Positions 32,001-38,931 of a stretch of DNA of 64,000 nucleotides are shown in pieces; the first letter of the stretch is position 1; every line of letters starts with the position of its first letter. Location: positions 186,001 through 250,000 of the forward strand of contig NZ_JAXIVS010000014.1 in NCBI RefSeq assembly GCF_034259325.1, in the 5' to 3' direction. The notes under the pieces were generated by a model. It had not been told where the DNA came from. It saw nothing but the letters and a program-made list of their open reading frames with translations, and ran no database searches. The stretch is from Hyalangium ruber (GTDB lineage: Bacteria > Myxococcota > Myxococcia > Myxococcales > Myxococcaceae). A program made the position numbers and the translations under genes.

Positions 32001-33488
32001 CTCAACGGCGGCTATGACCAGAGCCACAGCCGTGGCCGCGGCATGGCCATCGTGGACCTCACCACGGGCCACACGCTGTGGAGCTTCTTCCACGGCGATG
32101 GCCAGACCCGCTCCGAGCACCTGCGCTACCCCATCGGCGCGGGCCTCTCGCTGCTCGACATCGGCCGGGGCACGGATGTGACGCGTGACGCGGACCTGCT
32201 GCTCGACAGCGCCACCGTGGGCGACTACGGCGGCCAGCTCTGGATGCTGCGCATGTGGAAGCCCGGCACCTGGGACAGCAGCGCCAAGCGCATCAACAAC
32301 TGGTTCGCCGCGCGGGCCTTCCGCGTGGAGAAGCCCAGCACCAGCACTCATGACGAGGCGGTCCGTGGACCGTTCAGCTACATGACCACCAACACCTTCC
32401 AGCCCGATACCGGCTACCTGCGCACCTTCGTGGGCACCGGCGACAAGGAGAACCTGCTCGACAAGGGCAGCACGTGCCGGCTCTCCAACCCGCACGCCTG
32501 CGCGGCGCAGGGCTGCAGGGTGAACACCTCCGTGAAGGTGGAGCGGGGTGGCTCCGAGGCCTGGAGCTCCAGCGCGAACTTCCAGGACTTCCACTACGCC
32601 ACCGGCGCGGCCACCGCCAACGCGGCGGGTGCCTCGTGCGGCGGCGCGCGGGCCACCTTGAGCTGGGACGTGGAGCCGGCCAACGGCTGCACGGCCGACA
32701 ACCAGGGCTCCATCCAGTACACCTGCGATGGCGACAGCTCCTCGTGGAGCTGCCGCGAGACGGCCAACACCTGGACGGTGCTCAACTTCAACGACGCCGA
32801 CCGGCCCTACCCGCGCCGCTTCTACGGCGTGTGGACTTATGGCGTGGCGCCGGACCGCACCTTCAACACCGACGCGGAGGCCACCGCCTATGACAACGTC
32901 CACTTCACCGACGGCCAGCTGGTCAACGTGGGCCAGTTCGACTCCAGCGGGCGCGTCATCGACAACGCCCAGCAGGAGGCGCCCTCCACGGGCAAGGGCT
33001 GGTACATCGAGTACGCCAACGGCAGCGAGGGCACCGGTAACAACGGCGCCCTGGTGAGCGGCTGCATGGTGTGGGGCTCCTTCGAGCCCAGCGGCAGCTC
33101 GGGCGCGGTGTGCTCCACCACGGGCACCAACAAGGCGCGCGTGTACCAGGCCAACTACGCCACGGGCCGGGCCAACTGCGCCGAGGGCTTCTTCACCCAG
33201 AGCACCAATAGCTGGGCGCGCTACGTGGAGTTCAACAGCGTGGCCAGCGCGCCCGAGCCCACCATGCAGCTGTCCGTGGGTGGCGGCCAGCTCTCGCGTG
33301 GCATCACCATCCTTGGGCCGAGCACTACGCCCACGGGCGGTCCGGGTCCGGGTCCGGGTCCGGGTGGCAGTGGCGGCGTGCCCAGCCTCGCCATCACCAC
33401 CACCGAGGAGGGCGTGAAGTCGCTCTATCAGATCACCCTCGACGCCGAGGGCCACGCCTGCCGCCACGAGGGCAGCAACTGCGAGTGA
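29091..33488 (+). CDS. pilY1: PilY1-type type IV pilus tip/assembly protein with VWA domain
   Basis: 1465 residues. A signal peptide (1-26, GIASAQ) leads to a VWA-like domain with MIDAS start FLIDTSGSMRELP (Asp78) and SSVIIVTDGEPTSD. The C-terminal half is the PilY1/PilC beta-propeller: DKVVLVGSNGGMLHAFHNG, GEELWAFIPPDML, HAYFVDATPMVREVWLDG, GRGGVHRFALDLT, WVVALNGGYDQ, and GQLWMLRMW. Such proteins sit at the pilus tip or outer membrane and control pilus extension and adhesion; myxobacteria use them for social motility. The last 130 residues include a Gly-Pro hexamer-coded linker. AGGGAG lies 9 bases before the ATG at 29091. No minor pilin genes are adjacent, which is unusual. A convergent terminator follows at 33517. 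Confidence 0.85.
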   Translation: MHSRTSILRTLSAGFVALGMAGIASAQSDLGDSTQDTAACCQLTTSLIQDVLRGKDVAGDERFFSAEGAPPNIHFLIDTSGSMRELPQIQNSNHIEFFDNTTNGCVNARLDAFQLSRGWNPTTVYPVPDMGTGLGSDTGFPNLFQDNRFYGYMYWGDSSNPTPQWATRDAACQSQVPNWNTSRAADYARCQVCLDTKGYYKLPEAEAVNSGDLSNPDFILKGRFLNFNPPKYVTAKAVLKQVVKDLRRVRAGFSVFTNDSTSTQLRQRQNPTCDAILSNASAFDGNRESYINDINSLGFSTGTPLARSLLNVGFYFTSDDGVYRDVFGFGSGYAYPATFRNGALDSPGRSVCWGCQASSVIIVTDGEPTSDTLSPTVVNKLRQLNDGPVYCPDSAWCGTNSGSGRDRGNNLASYTDDNGNYYLDDVAKLLANQDLQRDSGSVASDFNTAGRQSVSVYTVGFGINSNLLKHTAEVGNGLYYTAEDSASLKQALLEIISNVQTRATSFSSAAASSLQVRAAGAAVIPRFEPGRNRAASWKGYLYRFKLGPERLLNCVPSGTGDLNNDGDCNDTHLIDAAGDAIIENDEGDFVKLAAPTVPAVPFWEAGAKLRPPTGNTQRWMTRRIYTVVDRNSDNKLDRQDAPIEFNENPANVALLRDYLGISDNATACNDLATRLGVPSLSPDDCAKVVIRWYRGADVFNVDPSLRNYDRPFLLHDIFHSSPVSVEPPMPRILCDFSSQCTYTLFSGSTPGTDSYEPYQQAAGDRDKVVLVGSNGGMLHAFHNGHATGAVDPLTRIREYDEGTGEELWAFIPPDMLPRLRPNLGKHAYFVDATPMVREVWLDGVDGAADGTKQEGEFRTVAVVGTGRGGVHRFALDLTRLLGRNMHLAGNIVVPDQAGDFLWMWPQPCDPLALQVGESFSNFSPRPPPIGPVALSPEADDGVRALYGMSGPSSAPWLVESLPARERWVVALNGGYDQSHSRGRGMAIVDLTTGHTLWSFFHGDGQTRSEHLRYPIGAGLSLLDIGRGTDVTRDADLLLDSATVGDYGGQLWMLRMWKPGTWDSSAKRINNWFAARAFRVEKPSTSTHDEAVRGPFSYMTTNTFQPDTGYLRTFVGTGDKENLLDKGSTCRLSNPHACAAQGCRVNTSVKVERGGSEAWSSSANFQDFHYATGAATANAAGASCGGARATLSWDVEPANGCTADNQGSIQYTCDGDSSSWSCRETANTWTVLNFNDADRPYPRRFYGVWTYGVAPDRTFNTDAEATAYDNVHFTDGQLVNVGQFDSSGRVIDNAQQEAPSTGKGWYIEYANGSEGTGNNGALVSGCMVWGSFEPSGSSGAVCSTTGTNKARVYQANYATGRANCAEGFFTQSTNSWARYVEFNSVASAPEPTMQLSVGGGQLSRGITILGPSTTPTGGPGPGPGPGGSGGVPSLAITTTEEGVKSLYQITLDAEGHACRHEGSNCE
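33341..33364 (+). repeat. Hexamer tandem repeat (TCCGGG x4) in pilY1
   Basis: Four perfect copies of TCCGGG encode a Gly-Pro repeat in the C-terminal linker of the PilY1-type protein. Gain or loss of units keeps the frame, so it changes only linker length. Confidence 0.75.
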
Positions 33489-33516
33489 GTTGAAGGCACC
33501 GTAGGGCTGAAAAGCA

Positions 33517-33552
33517 GAAGGGCTCGGAACCCACCGTGGTCCCGAGCCCTTC
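33517..33552. terminator. Strong bidirectional terminator hairpin
   Basis: GAAGGGCTCGG (33517-33527) and CCGAGCCCTTC (33542-33552) form a perfect 11-bp stem with a 14-base loop. The + strand continues with GTGTTTC. It lies between the convergent stops at 33488 and 33581. Confidence 0.75.
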
Positions 33553-33580
33553 GTGTTTCAGCGGTGGTTCGCGCCGGGCC

Positions 33581-34384
33581 TTACTTGGCCGGAGTCGGAG
33601 CGGGGGCCGCGGCCGCGGCGGCCTTCGCCGCCTTCTGCGCCTCGGCGAACTTCTGGTTCAGCTCCATGATCTTCGACTTGAACTCCTCGTAGCGCGCCGC
33701 GTGCTGCTCCGAGCGGGCCTTCGCCTCGGCGGCCTTGTCCGCCTTCTTGACGTTCTCGCGCGCCTCGAGATCGGCCACGTCCTTCTGCACGCGCTCGTGC
33801 TCCATGTACTTCGTCATCACCACGCGCTTGTTGAGGTACGTGTTGGCGCTGTTCGGGTTGATGGCGATGACCTGGTCGTAATAGCCGAGCGCCTTCTGCA
33901 GGTGCTCATCTACCAGCGGGGCCGCCATGGAGCGCGCGCCGCCGCGCTGCGCGTAGATCTCCGCCAGCCAGCCCAGCGCCGTCTCGTCCTTCGGGTTGAG
34001 CTTGAGCACCTCGTTGAAGAAGCCCTCGGCTTCCGCCGCGCGCCCGCTCGTCATGTGCAGGCTGGCCAGGCTGCTGTACACCTCGGCCTTGGCGACCGGG
34101 TCGGTCTTGAACTCCAGCAGCTTGTTGAGCGACTCCAGCGCCCTGTCCGTCTCACCCACCTGCATGTGGGCGAAGGCCTTCTTCTCCCAGACCTTCTCCT
34201 GCTTGGGATCGGCCTGCAGCGACAGCTCGTACTCCGCCGCCGCCTGCTTGAACTCCTTCTTGCTGAGGTGGTCGCTGCCCTTGACCCGGTGGATCTTCGC
34301 CGGATCCGGCGGATCCTCGCACGCCATCGTCCCCGACAGGGTGAGCATTCCCAGCAGCAGCCCCACGCTTCCCAGCTTCTTCAT
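33581..34384 (-). CDS. TPR-repeat lipoprotein
   Basis: 267 residues. The signal peptide (MKKLGSVGLLLGMLTLSGTMAC) ends in a lipobox with Cys22, so it is probably membrane-anchored by lipid. Residues 35-190 contain four or five TPR-like helix pairs (AAAEYELSLQADPKQEKVWEK, AEVYSSLASLHMTSGRAAEA, LGYYDQVIAINPNSANTYLNK). The C-terminus is a charged coiled coil followed by an Ala/Pro tail. TPR lipoproteins often scaffold envelope complexes. Of two ATG codons, 34390 and 34384, I prefer 34384 because GAGAGG is 7 bases before it. It converges with pilY1, sharing the terminator at 33517. Confidence 0.82.
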   Translation of the reverse strand: MKKLGSVGLLLGMLTLSGTMACEDPPDPAKIHRVKGSDHLSKKEFKQAAAEYELSLQADPKQEKVWEKKAFAHMQVGETDRALESLNKLLEFKTDPVAKAEVYSSLASLHMTSGRAAEAEGFFNEVLKLNPKDETALGWLAEIYAQRGGARSMAAPLVDEHLQKALGYYDQVIAINPNSANTYLNKRVVMTKYMEHERVQKDVADLEARENVKKADKAAEAKARSEQHAARYEEFKSKIMELNQKFAEAQKAAKAAAAAAPAPTPAK

Positions 34385-34505
34385 GAACATGCCTCTCGAG
34401 CGGTGCCGGTCATGCGACGGATGGACGCGGCACGGTTTGCGCGCGCGGAGCATACCCGAAGTCGCTCGCCGCGCGATGCCGTCGTCCTACCTGCCAGGAG
34501 GGCAG

Positions 34506-34536
34506 GCCCCGGCTCCGTGGGACGGAGAGCCGGGGC
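34506..34536 (-). terminator. Hairpin downstream of small acidic protein gene
   Basis: GCCCCGGCTC (34506-34515) and GAGCCGGGGC (34527-34536) form a 10-bp stem, just beyond the stop of the minus-strand gene at 34550. No T-run follows, so efficiency is uncertain. Confidence 0.5.
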
Positions 34537-34549
34537 TTCACCGAGGGTG

Positions 34550-34834
34550 CTACGACTTGTCGCCTTGGTAGTCCGCCCAGTAGACGTCCGGCAGTGGGTT
34601 GGTGCCCCGGTCGCTGCGCGGCCCGTCTCCATCTGGAATGTCGTTGATGCCCCCGGCACGGCGCTCCTCGTCCTCGTCCTCCTGCTCCGTGCTCTTGCGA
34701 GAGCCGGTCTTGTCCTGGACGGGGGCCTTCGTGCCCTCCCGGGTGGCGGGCTCGGAGTGACGCGTGTCCGTCGGTCGCCCGAACATGTCCTCGGCTGGCT
34801 GGGCTGTAGGCTGCTTCAAGTCCTTCTTCGCCAT
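34550..34834 (-). CDS. Small hydrophilic acidic protein, unknown function
   Basis: 94 residues, almost all polar: MAKKDLKQPTAQPAED, then a Thr/Glu/Lys-rich middle with the acidic cluster EQEDEDEE, and a conserved-looking C-terminus (GGINDIPDGDG, NPLPDVYWADY). No hydrophobic core is present, so it is probably disordered in isolation. A good ribosome binding site (GGGGAGG, about 9 bases before the ATG at 34834) and a hairpin after the stop support a real gene. It has no evident partner; the kinase gene upstream at 34942 is on the same strand, 107 bp away, and co-transcription is possible. Confidence 0.7.
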   Translation of the reverse strand: MAKKDLKQPTAQPAEDMFGRPTDTRHSEPATREGTKAPVQDKTGSRKSTEQEDEDEERRAGGINDIPDGDGPRSDRGTNPLPDVYWADYQGDKS

Positions 34835-34941
34835 GATGGAAATCCTCCCCAGGACACAACGGTCATGGCGGGACCGGCGGACCGCAAGCTGTCCTCCCTA
34901 CAGGGCCCCAGGGCAGGCAGGCAGGCACGGGCCGCGCTCCC

Positions 34942-36276
34942 TCAGGCGCGGGGGGCTTGCTCGGGGGACACTGGCACGCGCGGCAGGCGCAGGGTGAAGG
35001 TGGTGCCCCGCTCGCGCGAGGACTCCACGTCCACCCGGCCGCCGTGCGCCTTCACCACCTCCGAGACGATGTAGAGCCCCATGCCCAGGCTCTCGCGCAC
35101 CACCTCCTGCGCGGGCTTGCCGTGCCGGAACGGCTCGAAGATGTGCGGCAGCAGCTTGGGGTCGATGGGTGGGCCCTCGTTGTGGATGTGGACCTCCAGC
35201 ACGCTCGGGTTGGTGCCTCGGCTCACCACCTTCACCCGCGTGCCCGGCGTCCCATGGCGCAGTGCGTTGTCCATCAGGTTGGCCAGCGCCTGCCGCATCC
35301 GCTGGGTGTCGAAGTCTCCCTGCCCATCTCCCTGCTTCTCCAGCACCAGCTCCCGGTCCACCCACAGCGCGCCCACCTCGTGGGCGATCTGCTCGCAGAC
35401 CTGGTGCAGGTCGGCCGGCTCGTGCGCGAGGTTGAGCCCCTGGGTGAGCCGCGTCTGCGAGAAGTCCATGAGCAGCTTGGTGAGCACCTCGATGCGCCGC
35501 GCGCTGCGCAGCACCCGCGTCAGCATGTTTACCGTCCACCCCTCCAGCCCCGGGCGCCGGAGCGCATGGCTGGTCGAGGCCAGGATGGCGGCCAGCGGGC
35601 TGCGCACGTCGTGCCCAACGATGGAGATGACGCGCTGCTGGAACGCCGCCGCCTCCAGCAGCCGCTTCCACGAGCGCAGGAGCATGAAGGCCAGCGCTCC
35701 GGACAGCACGATGGAGCCGCCCACCGCCACCGCCAGCAGCGTGAAGGACCGGGAGGCGGTCTTGGCCGCCGTGCGCTGGGCCTCCTCCAACTGGTGCTCC
35801 TTCGTGCGCTTGAGCGTCGCCAGCGTCGCGTCCAGCTCGTCCCGGTCCGGTTGGACCTCCAGCTCCAGGTGTCGCCCGACCTCCGCCGTGTCGAGCCCTT
35901 GCTTGCGGCGCTCGATCAGCTCATCCAGCTTTTGACGCAGCGCGGCCTCGGTCTCCTCGACGCTCGCCAGCAGTTGTCGCTCCTCCTCCGTACGGGCGCG
36001 GGACTCGAGCACCTCGAGCTGGCGGGTCTGCTTCTCCTGGGTCTGCGGGCGGTCACGGAGGAAGCGCTCGCTGCCCGTCAGCAGGAAGGAGCGGGCCTTG
36101 CGCGCGGCGCGTTCATGGGTGGAGACGAAGCCTTCCAGGAGGATCAGATCCTCCGAATACTGGGCGATGACCTCATCCTTGCGGTCCACCGTGTATCGCA
36201 GGAGGAAGGCGGAAAGGCCCCCCACCAGGATGACGAGGAGCGAGAGCGCCGCGAGGCCAGCGAGCAGGTGGCGCAT
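34942..36276 (-). CDS. Membrane sensor histidine kinase with CHASE3-like sensor
   Basis: 444 residues. Two transmembrane helices (about 5-24 and 178-198) bracket a helical periplasmic domain with the CHASE3-like pattern (VIAQYSEDLILLEGFV, ARSFLLTGSERFL, RQLEVLESRARTEEERQLL). The cytoplasmic part has HisKA with the acceptor in SIVGHDVRSPLAAI and HATPase with NLMDNALRHGTPGT (N box) and GMGLYIV (G2-type). The G1 box reads HNEGPPIDP instead of D-x-G-x-G, but the kinase still looks functional overall. I used the ATG at 36276; a GTG three codons upstream is equally possible. It has no receiver and is divergent from the kinase operon starting at 36538, with 261 bp between. Confidence 0.87.
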   Translation of the reverse strand: MRHLLAGLAALSLLVILVGGLSAFLLRYTVDRKDEVIAQYSEDLILLEGFVSTHERAARKARSFLLTGSERFLRDRPQTQEKQTRQLEVLESRARTEEERQLLASVEETEAALRQKLDELIERRKQGLDTAEVGRHLELEVQPDRDELDATLATLKRTKEHQLEEAQRTAAKTASRSFTLLAVAVGGSIVLSGALAFMLLRSWKRLLEAAAFQQRVISIVGHDVRSPLAAILASTSHALRRPGLEGWTVNMLTRVLRSARRIEVLTKLLMDFSQTRLTQGLNLAHEPADLHQVCEQIAHEVGALWVDRELVLEKQGDGQGDFDTQRMRQALANLMDNALRHGTPGTRVKVVSRGTNPSVLEVHIHNEGPPIDPKLLPHIFEPFRHGKPAQEVVRESLGMGLYIVSEVVKAHGGRVDVESSRERGTTFTLRLPRVPVSPEQAPRA

Positions 36277-36537
36277 CTCTCTCACGTGCCTCCAGGGAGG
36301 ACACCGGGAGAGGCAGACCTGAGGGCAACGTGAGCGTTCACCTGGAGGCAACCCTATGCACTCCGAGGCTCCTTCCCCCAGGGCTCTTTTGCTTCGGCTT
36401 GCTTCTTCCGAACAATGTCTTCCGGAGTGTACGGAGGGCGGCTCGCCTGTTCGCCTACCTCTCGCACCAGCGCGGCACAGGGGCCCCCAAGGCGGAGGAG
36501 GAACGGCTACGCTAGGACGGAGAGCCTCTCCCTCCAC

Positions 36538-38514
36538 ATGATTCCTCCTCCCCTGCCGCCCGATGAGCCCCGGCGCCTCCAGGCCCTCCATCGGTTGTGC
36601 CTGCTGGATACCCCTGCCGAGCTGCGCTTCGACCGCATTGTCCGCACCGCGGCCCAGGTGTTCCGCGTCCCCATGGCGCTCGTGTCGCTGGTGGACGGTG
36701 AGCGCCAGTGGTTCAAGGCGCGCGTCGGCCTGGACGGCGCGGACTCCACCTCCCGCAGCGTGTCCTTCTGCGGCCATGCCATCCTCACGCCCGACACCTT
36801 CGTGGTGCTGGATGCGCTGAAGGATCCGCGCTTCTTCGACAACCCATTCGTCACCGGCGCTCCGCACGTGCGCTTCTACGCGGGCCACCCGGTGCGCGCT
36901 CCGGACGGCAGCGCCGTGGGCACGCTGTGCCTGCTGGACTCCAAGGTGCGCGACTTCTCCGAGGAGCAGTGCAAGCTGCTGGTGGACATGGCCGCCTGGG
37001 TGGAGCTGGAGTTCAACGCCCTCACCGTCCAGGAGGCGCGCGCCGCGATGGCGCAGAAGGAGCGCTTCTTCGAGCTGTCCGTGGACATGCTCTGCATCCT
37101 CGGGCTGGAGGGGCGCTTCCGGCAGGTGAGCCGCGCCTGGCCTCGCACGCTGGGCTACGGCGAGGAGGCGCTGAACGACATGCCCCTGCGCGAGCTGATC
37201 CACGAGGAGGATCGGCCCGCGCTGGCCGCGTGGCTCGGCCAGGGGACGCAGGGTGGGCCCATGCCCCGCTTCGAGCACCGCTGCCGAGGCAGGGCGGGGG
37301 AGTGGCGCTGGCTGCAGTGGAGCGCCGTGGCCCAGCCCGAGGAGGGCATCCTCTATGGCGTGGCGCGCGACGTCACCGAGCAGAAGCGCCTGGAGGCCGA
37401 GCGCCAGCACGTGGAGCAGATGAAGAACGAGTTCGTCTCCACGGTGAGCCATGAGCTGCGCACCCCGCTCACCTCCATCCGCGGGGCGCTGGGGCTGCTG
37501 TCGGGCGGAGTGGCCGGGCCGCTGCCCTCCACCGCGGCGGACATGATCGACATCGCCCACAAGAACAGTGAGCGGCTCATCCGGCTGATCAACGACATCC
37601 TGGACTTGGAGAAGATGGAGTCGGGCAAGCTGGACTTCCAGCTTCGGCCGCTGGAGCTGGGCGCGCTGGTGGCGCAGGCGGCTCGGGCCCACGAGGGCTA
37701 CGGGCAGGAGCGCCACGTGCGGGTGGAAGTGGCGGTGGAGGCGCCCGGCGCGCTGGCCCTGGTGGACGAGGATCGCTTCCTCCAGGTGCTGGCGAATCTC
37801 CTGTCCAACGCGCTCAAGTTCTCTCCGGCGGGGGGCGCGGTGGTGCTGCGGCTGGCGCGGCGCGGTGAGCGCCTGCGGGTAGGCGTGGAGGACCAGGGGC
37901 CGGGCATCCCCGAGGCCTTCCGCGCGCGCATGTTCCAGAAGTTCGCCCAGGCGGATGGCTCGGACTCGCGGCGCAAGGGCGGTACGGGGCTGGGGCTCTC
38001 CATCGCCCTGGCCCTCATGGAGCGCATGGGCGGCGCGCTGGACTTCACCTCCCAGCAAGGGGTGGGCACCACCTTCTGGGCGGAGCTGCCCGAGTGGCGC
38101 GAGGCGCCCTCCGAGAAGCCCTCCGAGTCACGGCCCGCGGAGGCGGTGGAGCTGCCCGAGGCCGTGCGCCCTCGCGTGCTGCACGTGGAGGCGGACGCGG
38201 ACAACCGGCGCGTGGTGGCCGATGTGCTGCGAGGCGTGGCGGAGGTGGTGGCCGCCTCCAGCCAGGTCGAGGCCGAGGCCGCGCTGCGCTCGGGCTCCTT
38301 CCCGCTCGTCATCGCCGAGCCCGTGCTGCCCGAAGGCACGCTGCCGTTGCAGCCGCTGCTCCAGGCCGCTCCCGTGCTCCTGTTCTCCGTGCGTGAGGCC
38401 GCGCCCGAGGTGGCTCAGCAGGTGTCCGCCGCTCTGGTGAAGTCGCGCGCCTCCAACGCGGAGCTGCGCGCCGCCGTGCTCCGCCTGCTGCGGCCGGGGG
38501 CCTCCACGCCATGA
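36538..38514 (+). CDS. Hybrid histidine kinase (GAF-PAS-HisKA-HATPase-pseudoreceiver)
   Basis: 658 residues, soluble. GAF (20-170) contains the hallmark FDRIVRTAAQVFRVPMALVSLVDG and SVSFCGHAIL of the GAF family used in such kinases. PAS (178-295) ends in GVARDVTEQKR. HisKA has the acceptor His305 in VSHELRTPLTS and HATPase ends in GTGLGLSIALA. The C-terminal 110 residues have receiver length and fold pattern, but the acceptor site reads IAEPVLPEG: a Glu stands where the phosphorylated Asp belongs, and the N-terminal acidic pair is EADAD. It is therefore a pseudo-receiver, possibly locked in an active-like state. First gene of a four-gene operon; 28 bp separate it from the next. Confidence 0.88.
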   Translation: MIPPPLPPDEPRRLQALHRLCLLDTPAELRFDRIVRTAAQVFRVPMALVSLVDGERQWFKARVGLDGADSTSRSVSFCGHAILTPDTFVVLDALKDPRFFDNPFVTGAPHVRFYAGHPVRAPDGSAVGTLCLLDSKVRDFSEEQCKLLVDMAAWVELEFNALTVQEARAAMAQKERFFELSVDMLCILGLEGRFRQVSRAWPRTLGYGEEALNDMPLRELIHEEDRPALAAWLGQGTQGGPMPRFEHRCRGRAGEWRWLQWSAVAQPEEGILYGVARDVTEQKRLEAERQHVEQMKNEFVSTVSHELRTPLTSIRGALGLLSGGVAGPLPSTAADMIDIAHKNSERLIRLINDILDLEKMESGKLDFQLRPLELGALVAQAARAHEGYGQERHVRVEVAVEAPGALALVDEDRFLQVLANLLSNALKFSPAGGAVVLRLARRGERLRVGVEDQGPGIPEAFRARMFQKFAQADGSDSRRKGGTGLGLSIALALMERMGGALDFTSQQGVGTTFWAELPEWREAPSEKPSESRPAEAVELPEAVRPRVLHVEADADNRRVVADVLRGVAEVVAASSQVEAEAALRSGSFPLVIAEPVLPEGTLPLQPLLQAAPVLLFSVREAAPEVAQQVSAALVKSRASNAELRAAVLRLLRPGASTP

Positions 38515-38542
38515 GGCACGCTCTTCCCTCTCGAGGTACTCC

Positions 38543-38920
38543 ATGACGATTCACAAGGTGTTGCTCGTGGATGACGAGGACGACATCCGCACCGTGGGCC
38601 ACCTGAGCCTCAGCCGCGTGGGAGGCTGGCAGACGGTGCTCGCCTCCTCCGGCGCGGAGGCCGTGAGCAAGGCCGCCGCCGAGCGCCCGGACCTCATCCT
38701 CTTGGATGTGATGATGCCCGGCATGGACGGGCCCACCACGTTCGGACAGCTGCGCGCCCAGGAGGCCACCGCGCGCACGCCCATCATCTTCATGACGGCG
38801 AAGATCCAGAAGCAGGAGGTGGCGCGCTACCTGGAGCTGGGCGCCGTGGGGGTCATCGGCAAGCCGTTCGATCCGATGACGCTGCCCGCGGAGATCAAGA
38901 AGCTGCTGCCCTCCTCCTGA
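38543..38920 (+). CDS. Single-domain response regulator (CheY-like)
   Basis: 125 residues, one receiver domain only. Conserved sites are complete: acidic pair in LLVDDEDD, phosphorylated Asp55 in LILLDVMMPGMDG, Thr in IIFMTAK and Lys in VIGKPFDP. It has no output domain, so it acts as a phosphate shuttle or as a CheY-type protein binding a target. Position in the operon, between two hybrid kinases and 11 bp before the next gene, suggests it carries phosphate between them and the HPt of the protein at 41472. Confidence 0.93.
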   Translation: MTIHKVLLVDDEDDIRTVGHLSLSRVGGWQTVLASSGAEAVSKAAAERPDLILLDVMMPGMDGPTTFGQLRAQEATARTPIIFMTAKIQKQEVARYLELGAVGVIGKPFDPMTLPAEIKKLLPSS

Positions 38921-38931
38921 GCCGAAGCGCC

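Noticed and set aside
28818-33467. 4.6-kb minus-strand open frame opposite pilY1
   Set aside because: Antisense shadow: Val/Ala/His-rich composition, while the plus frame has signal peptide, VWA and propeller motifs.
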